Source: Odiellus spinosus (taxonomy: Eukaryota > Arthropoda > Arachnida > Opiliones > Phalangiidae). From it: DNA of 64,000 bases. The notes beneath the pieces were generated by a model. That model was not told the origin of the DNA and searched no databases. It was given only the letters and a program-made list of their open reading frames with translations. The stretch is taken from assembly GCA_963920705.1 (NCBI GenBank), contig OY987232.1, positions 14,571,726 to 14,635,725 of the forward strand, in the 5' to 3' direction. The position numbers and the translations under genes were made by a program. This document shows, piece by piece, positions 60,701 through 64,000 of this stretch (the stretch's first letter is position 1; each line of letters starts with the position of its first letter).

Positions 60701-63440
60701 ACCTTTGAATTCAACGAAACGCGAAAAGTAGCCTGTACCAAATTATCTGTAGTTAAGATTAAACGAAGAGGCCGCTTTCTCTAACCTAACCTAGTTAAAC
60801 ATAACTAGTTTTTACCTAACCTCGAAAGTTTATTTTAATTCCTACCATTTATAGAATACCTCCAACACTTGAAATTGGATCCAAATCCCCACGTTAGAGA
60901 GGCAATCTTACAAGTTATAGGCGCAACTACAATCACTCTAGAATCTGTTATTGACCGCACACGTGATGAGAAAGATAAAGTTCGTAAAAGAGCTTATGAA
61001 TATCTCGCTGAGAAAGTTCATATAAAAGCACTAACTATATCCAGACGAGTGAGATTGCTTAAAGAAGGCCTACAGGATCGATCTGGTAAGTAATAATTAA
61101 TAAGAATTAATGGATTTACTTAAAATGGAAACGTTTGGGTATTTTTGTGTCATATTTGCCATTTAGATATTATCACAAATATTTTACAAATAGATTAAAA
61201 ATGACTTCAAAGAAGCTGCATCACGCTAAAATTATTTAAAGTTTCTCTCAATCAATTAAATTTCTTAAAACTTAGCGACTAAGTCTTCGTTACTTTTTAC
61301 TACTTGGCAGAGTCATTTTACTACTTTAGCCATTGTTTGTGTCTTGGCGACGCTTTTGATCTTCAGTTTTTGTTTCTCTGTCCAAATTGAGATTAGTGTG
61401 CTAGTGTTAATAGTTATAGTTTAAATCTACTTAAATACTACCCACAATTTTCCACGTCTGTCTCTTCCTTTATGCCACTTCTTCCCCTTACGGAAAAAAA
61501 GTTAGTCTGATCTGAAGAGGTCTTCAAGAACGCTACAAAAGTCTTGAGGAAGTCTTTAAGACCTCCCCAAGACTTCTTGACATAATGGAAGACTTCCCCA
61601 AGACCTCGTAAGACTACATAAGACACCCAAAAGACTTCCTCAAGACCTCTTAAGACTATTTTTCGAAAGGGTCAGGTACAGTTTGAACAGTTTTTGAGTA
61701 GAATTTTTTTTATAGAATTAGTGAAAACTACTGTTGTTGATACTCTTGTACCAACGTGGTTAAATATGTGCGGAGGAAGTGTTGTAACTTTTCTGCGTTG
61801 CCTCGATGTTGGAATTCAAGAGACAGAAGAGTCATTAAACGTAACTAAGTTAGCTTTGGATGCCATCCTAGACAATATAACGATGGAAAAAGCTGTGAAT
61901 GATTTTATTAAGACCTTAACTAAAGAGTAAGTATTAAAATTAAACAAGTTTAGGTACAAATACGGCCATTAAAGTCGTAACTTGAATTCCATCTATTCTT
62001 AAAGAAAAATAATACCACATGAAGAGCTAAGCTGTGAAAATTCGTTTTATTGGCTTTATTTGATCAAATATTTGAAGAAACAAGATGCTGAGGATGGTGA
62101 AACCTTTCTAGAACAGATGCAACCTGAGTTAATTCACTATTGTCAGTACATTAAAAGGTTGGTGGCATTTATAAATAATGCTAATGGGAATATGAGTGTA
62201 AAGGCACGTTCACAAGCGAGTGAGAATGCATAGCTCACATGTAGAGCTGCTCATATGAAGTAGAAAAACTTCTCCTTGTGATCTCTCGAGCGAGAATCAT
62301 GAGCTTCATCTAGTGGTAAAAATGCTGTGAATTAGTTTAAAAAATCATTTTCTACTATGTGTTTTTAGCTTCGTTGTTTCACATTTCTCGCTCTGGGAAA
62401 TGTCAATTAGAAATCCTAATTTTCTTAAATCATTTGGCGAGAATAGTAAGTAAGCTTCTCACACGCTAAAACTAAAGCAATTTCAGAATTGATCTGGTAT
62501 ACGTCAATTCAATCAAAGGCTTAAGTTTAACTTGTTTCGAAGTAGTATTTATTAGGTTATTGTTAAAGAACATTTACATTCCACGTGGACCTCAAAGACC
62601 CAACATAGTAAAGTTAGGTTGCATTACAATAATAGAGACTCACTTCATTGCGAGTTGGAGATAGACTAACTTTTATTAACGAATTCAGTGAAACCCCGCT
62701 GTGTTACTATAGGTGGCTGGCACCCTTGGATAGTCCAAGGTCGTCATAATATATTTTAACAGTTAACAATAGAAGTCTGATGATATTGAGCATCTCAGTT
62801 ACTTTGTTTTATTTTGAGCCAAACTCATTTTAATTTGGTAAAGGTTACGGGTAAAACTTTTCCTTTCAAGATTCATGTTTTCATTGAGGGAGAATTTGTA
62901 GAGTTATGGTGTGTGTGGTAGCAATGGCTTGTCTTTTGAGCATTGAAAAAATTTGTGAGGAAATATTTTTTGAACTCAAAAGGTAACCATCTGTCTGGTT
63001 TCCTCTTAAATCTTACAAAAAGATTTTTTTATTCAAGTTATATAACAACTGTTTGTCCAACGTGGGATTTAAATAAGAAATTAGATCATCAGTTCATCTG
63101 CGAGCAGCTTTTGGGGATAGCCAGTAATTACGATTTAGCTGATATGGCTGGAAGGTGTGTTTAATTAAAAAACCAATGAAGATTTTAAGCCCAAGCTAGT
63201 CTTTAAAATCATGTTTTTTCATTCAGTCAAAGGCTAAACGCAGTTGTGAATGACATCCTTGTGTCAAATAGTTGTTCCGCTTCCATCGTAAAGCCATTGA
63301 TTGCGTGCATCATTAAAACCAAACAAGACCCTGAGGAAAGACTCGTAATGGTTGCTGAAATGATTTCAAATATAAAAGAACCAATTCTCACCATGGAGTT
63401 TGAAGTTTCCGAAGAGGAAAGAAAGAATGCCAGGATTAAG
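57758..63440 (+). CDS. Cap-G: Condensin complex subunit CAP-G (NCAPG), 3' end outside the window
   Basis: HEAT-repeat subunit of condensin I, which compacts mitotic chromosomes in the nucleus. Exons: 57758-57841, 59330-59581, 60361-60589, 60855-61085, 61716-61926, 62005-62157, 62369-62449, 63038-63154 and 63227-63440. All phases agree, giving 524 codons so far. Family landmarks are FVAKFVTSLYV, RLHIIRLLKLLLVDMNSDAS, CLKDKVAAIRVEAVGALFRL, LQDPSNKECPV, DEKDKVRKRAYEYLAEKVH, LLKEGLQDRS, FYWLYLIKYLKKQDAEDGE and MISNIKEPI. The whole conserved N-terminal HEAT array and the start of the C-terminal helical region are therefore present. A following 30-bp open stretch (63499-63528, bounded by AG and GTAAGG) may be the next exon, unproven. 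Intron 1 is swollen by B and C elements. The first ATG is inferred. Confidence 0.93.
57885..58941. mobile_element. Family B copy split by a nested element, CAP-G intron 1
   Basis: Family B sequence (AAATAGCACTGATTTTCATA, CGTTGTAGGCCAGAC) is interrupted at 58138 and resumes at 58589 (GTTTCTTATCGTACCAAGAG). It ends TTGACTACCACCTTAA with TTAA at 58938-58941. The left terminus is lost. Confidence 0.78.
58138..58588. mobile_element. Nested MITE with CAG(A/G)G(T/C)TCCCACCA ends (451 bp)
   Basis: CAGAGTTCCCACCA at the left mirrors TGGTGGGAGCCCTG at the right. TAATAT occurs on both sides. The interior has ~30-bp tandem units (CCCTAAATCACCATAAAATT) at 58196-58300. The CAGGG...CCCTG ends recall hAT non-autonomous elements. 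It inserted into family B and is therefore younger. Confidence 0.75.
59058..59290. mobile_element. Family C fragment, CAP-G intron 1
   Basis: AAAGTCTATCACTTCATTCC, AACAACGCCCCGTAG and CAGAAGCGCCACTCTTTGG occur in the same order as the copies in the GMC introns, 50 kb away. The right inverted end is missing. It stops ~40 bp before exon 2. Confidence 0.65.
59850..59965. repeat. TACTCGA-rich palindromic patch
   Basis: Clustered ACTCGATACTC, GAGTATCGAGTCGAGTACTC and GGTACTCGAGTAG motifs form several overlapping short palindromes in CAP-G intron 2. Function unknown. Confidence 0.5.
61485..61671. mobile_element. Family E copy (187 bp) in CAP-G intron 4
   Basis: CCCTTACGGAAAAAAAGTTAG to GACTATTTTTCGAAAGGG, with an interior of AGACTTCCCCAAGACCTC-type repeats. 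It stops 44 bp before exon 5. Confidence 0.8.
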
Positions 63441-63557
63441 GTTAGTGTCTTAAATCCTTCCATATTTATGAAATTCCCCTTAAGCTGACAAATTTTAGAC
63501 AAGTGTACCATTAACAGATTTCCTGCAGGTAAGGGGAAAATTCGAAAAAACTAGCAG

Positions 63558-63945
63558 AAAGGTCAGGGAATTTGTAAACTTGGGCCGACAGGTCTGGGGA
63601 ATTCGTAAACTTGGGCCGACAGGTCTGGGGAATTCGTAAACTTGGGCCGACAGGTCTGGGGAATTCGTAAACTTGGGCCGACAGGTCTGGGGAATTCGTA
63701 AACTTGGGCCGACAGGTCTGGGGAATTTGTAAACTTGGACCGAAAGGTCAGGGAATTTGTAAACTTGGGCCGAAAGGTCAGGGAATTTGTAAACTTGGGC
63801 CGAAAGGTCAGGGAATTCGTAAACTTGGGCCGAAAGGTCAGGGAATTCGTAAACTTGGGCCGAAAGGTCGGGGGATTCGTAAACTTGGGCCCTAAAGTCA
63901 GGGAATTTGTAAACTTGGGCCATAAGGTCAGAGAATTTGTAAATT
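63558..63945. repeat. 30/31-bp minisatellite at the right edge
   Basis: About 13 units of GGTCTGGGGAATTCGTAAAC plus TTGGGCCGACA (31 bp) grade into GGTCAGGGAATTCGTAAAC plus TTGGGCCGAAA (30 bp). Because the later units are 30 bp, long repetitive frames open on both strands. They look like by-products, not genes. It lies after the last visible CAP-G exon, probably in an intron. Confidence 0.9.
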
Positions 63946-64000
63946 ACCAAGGAATAGCTATATGTTACTATTATAGCAGGCGCTATTTGTAGAGAGAAAA

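Noticed and set aside
63495-63950. 151-codon repetitive frame on the minus strand (KFPDLSAQVY units)
   Set aside because: Explained by 30-bp minisatellite units. No start context or flanking coding sequence.

Overview
The window is AT-rich animal nuclear DNA, almost certainly from an insect. Genes are split by short GT-AG introns. They encode insect-type GMC oxidoreductases, a digestive-type M14 carboxypeptidase, an SLC6 amino-acid-type transporter, ethanolamine kinase, a class II CPD photolyase, a divergent actin and the condensin subunit CAP-G. The spaces between genes and many introns are filled with short inverted-repeat (MITE-like) elements. A beetle-like genome would fit, but the order cannot be proven from this sequence.

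Layout. 1-2262 is a satellite array with a ~98-100 bp unit. 2327-3798 is a large foldback element. 3793-4500 carries what looks like the promoter relic of a lost third GMC gene. 4997-10127 (-) and 10922-14565 (-) are two complete tandem GMC oxidoreductase genes with ten exons each. 15743-21116 (+) is an 11-exon carboxypeptidase A-like zymogen, divergent from the GMC genes. 24186-30906 (+) is a 13-exon SLC6 transporter. 31791-39264 (+) is ethanolamine kinase. 39265-46790 is a transposon-rich gap between convergent genes. 46791-52462 (-) is class II photolyase. 53548-54858 (+) is a three-exon actin, divergent from the photolyase. 54859-57757 is intergenic. 57758 to about 63440 (+) is CAP-G, running off the right edge into a 30/31-bp minisatellite. 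I rebuilt every gene by hand by joining exons. All junctions keep phase, and the model lengths (593, 594, 410, 560, 384, 521 and 376 residues) fit the families.

The genes do not form a pathway. They are unrelated neighbours embedded in repeats. The most informative structure is at the left, where a GMC cluster expanded by tandem duplication. Its paralogues are almost identical at the C-terminal end but diverge sharply in one substrate-domain exon. The repeats are the other main content. Family A (7 copies) and family H (3 copies) have CA...TG ends and exact 7-bp target duplications. Several further families (B, D and others) are flanked by TTAA. These repeats explain most of the small open frames that do not belong to the genes above.
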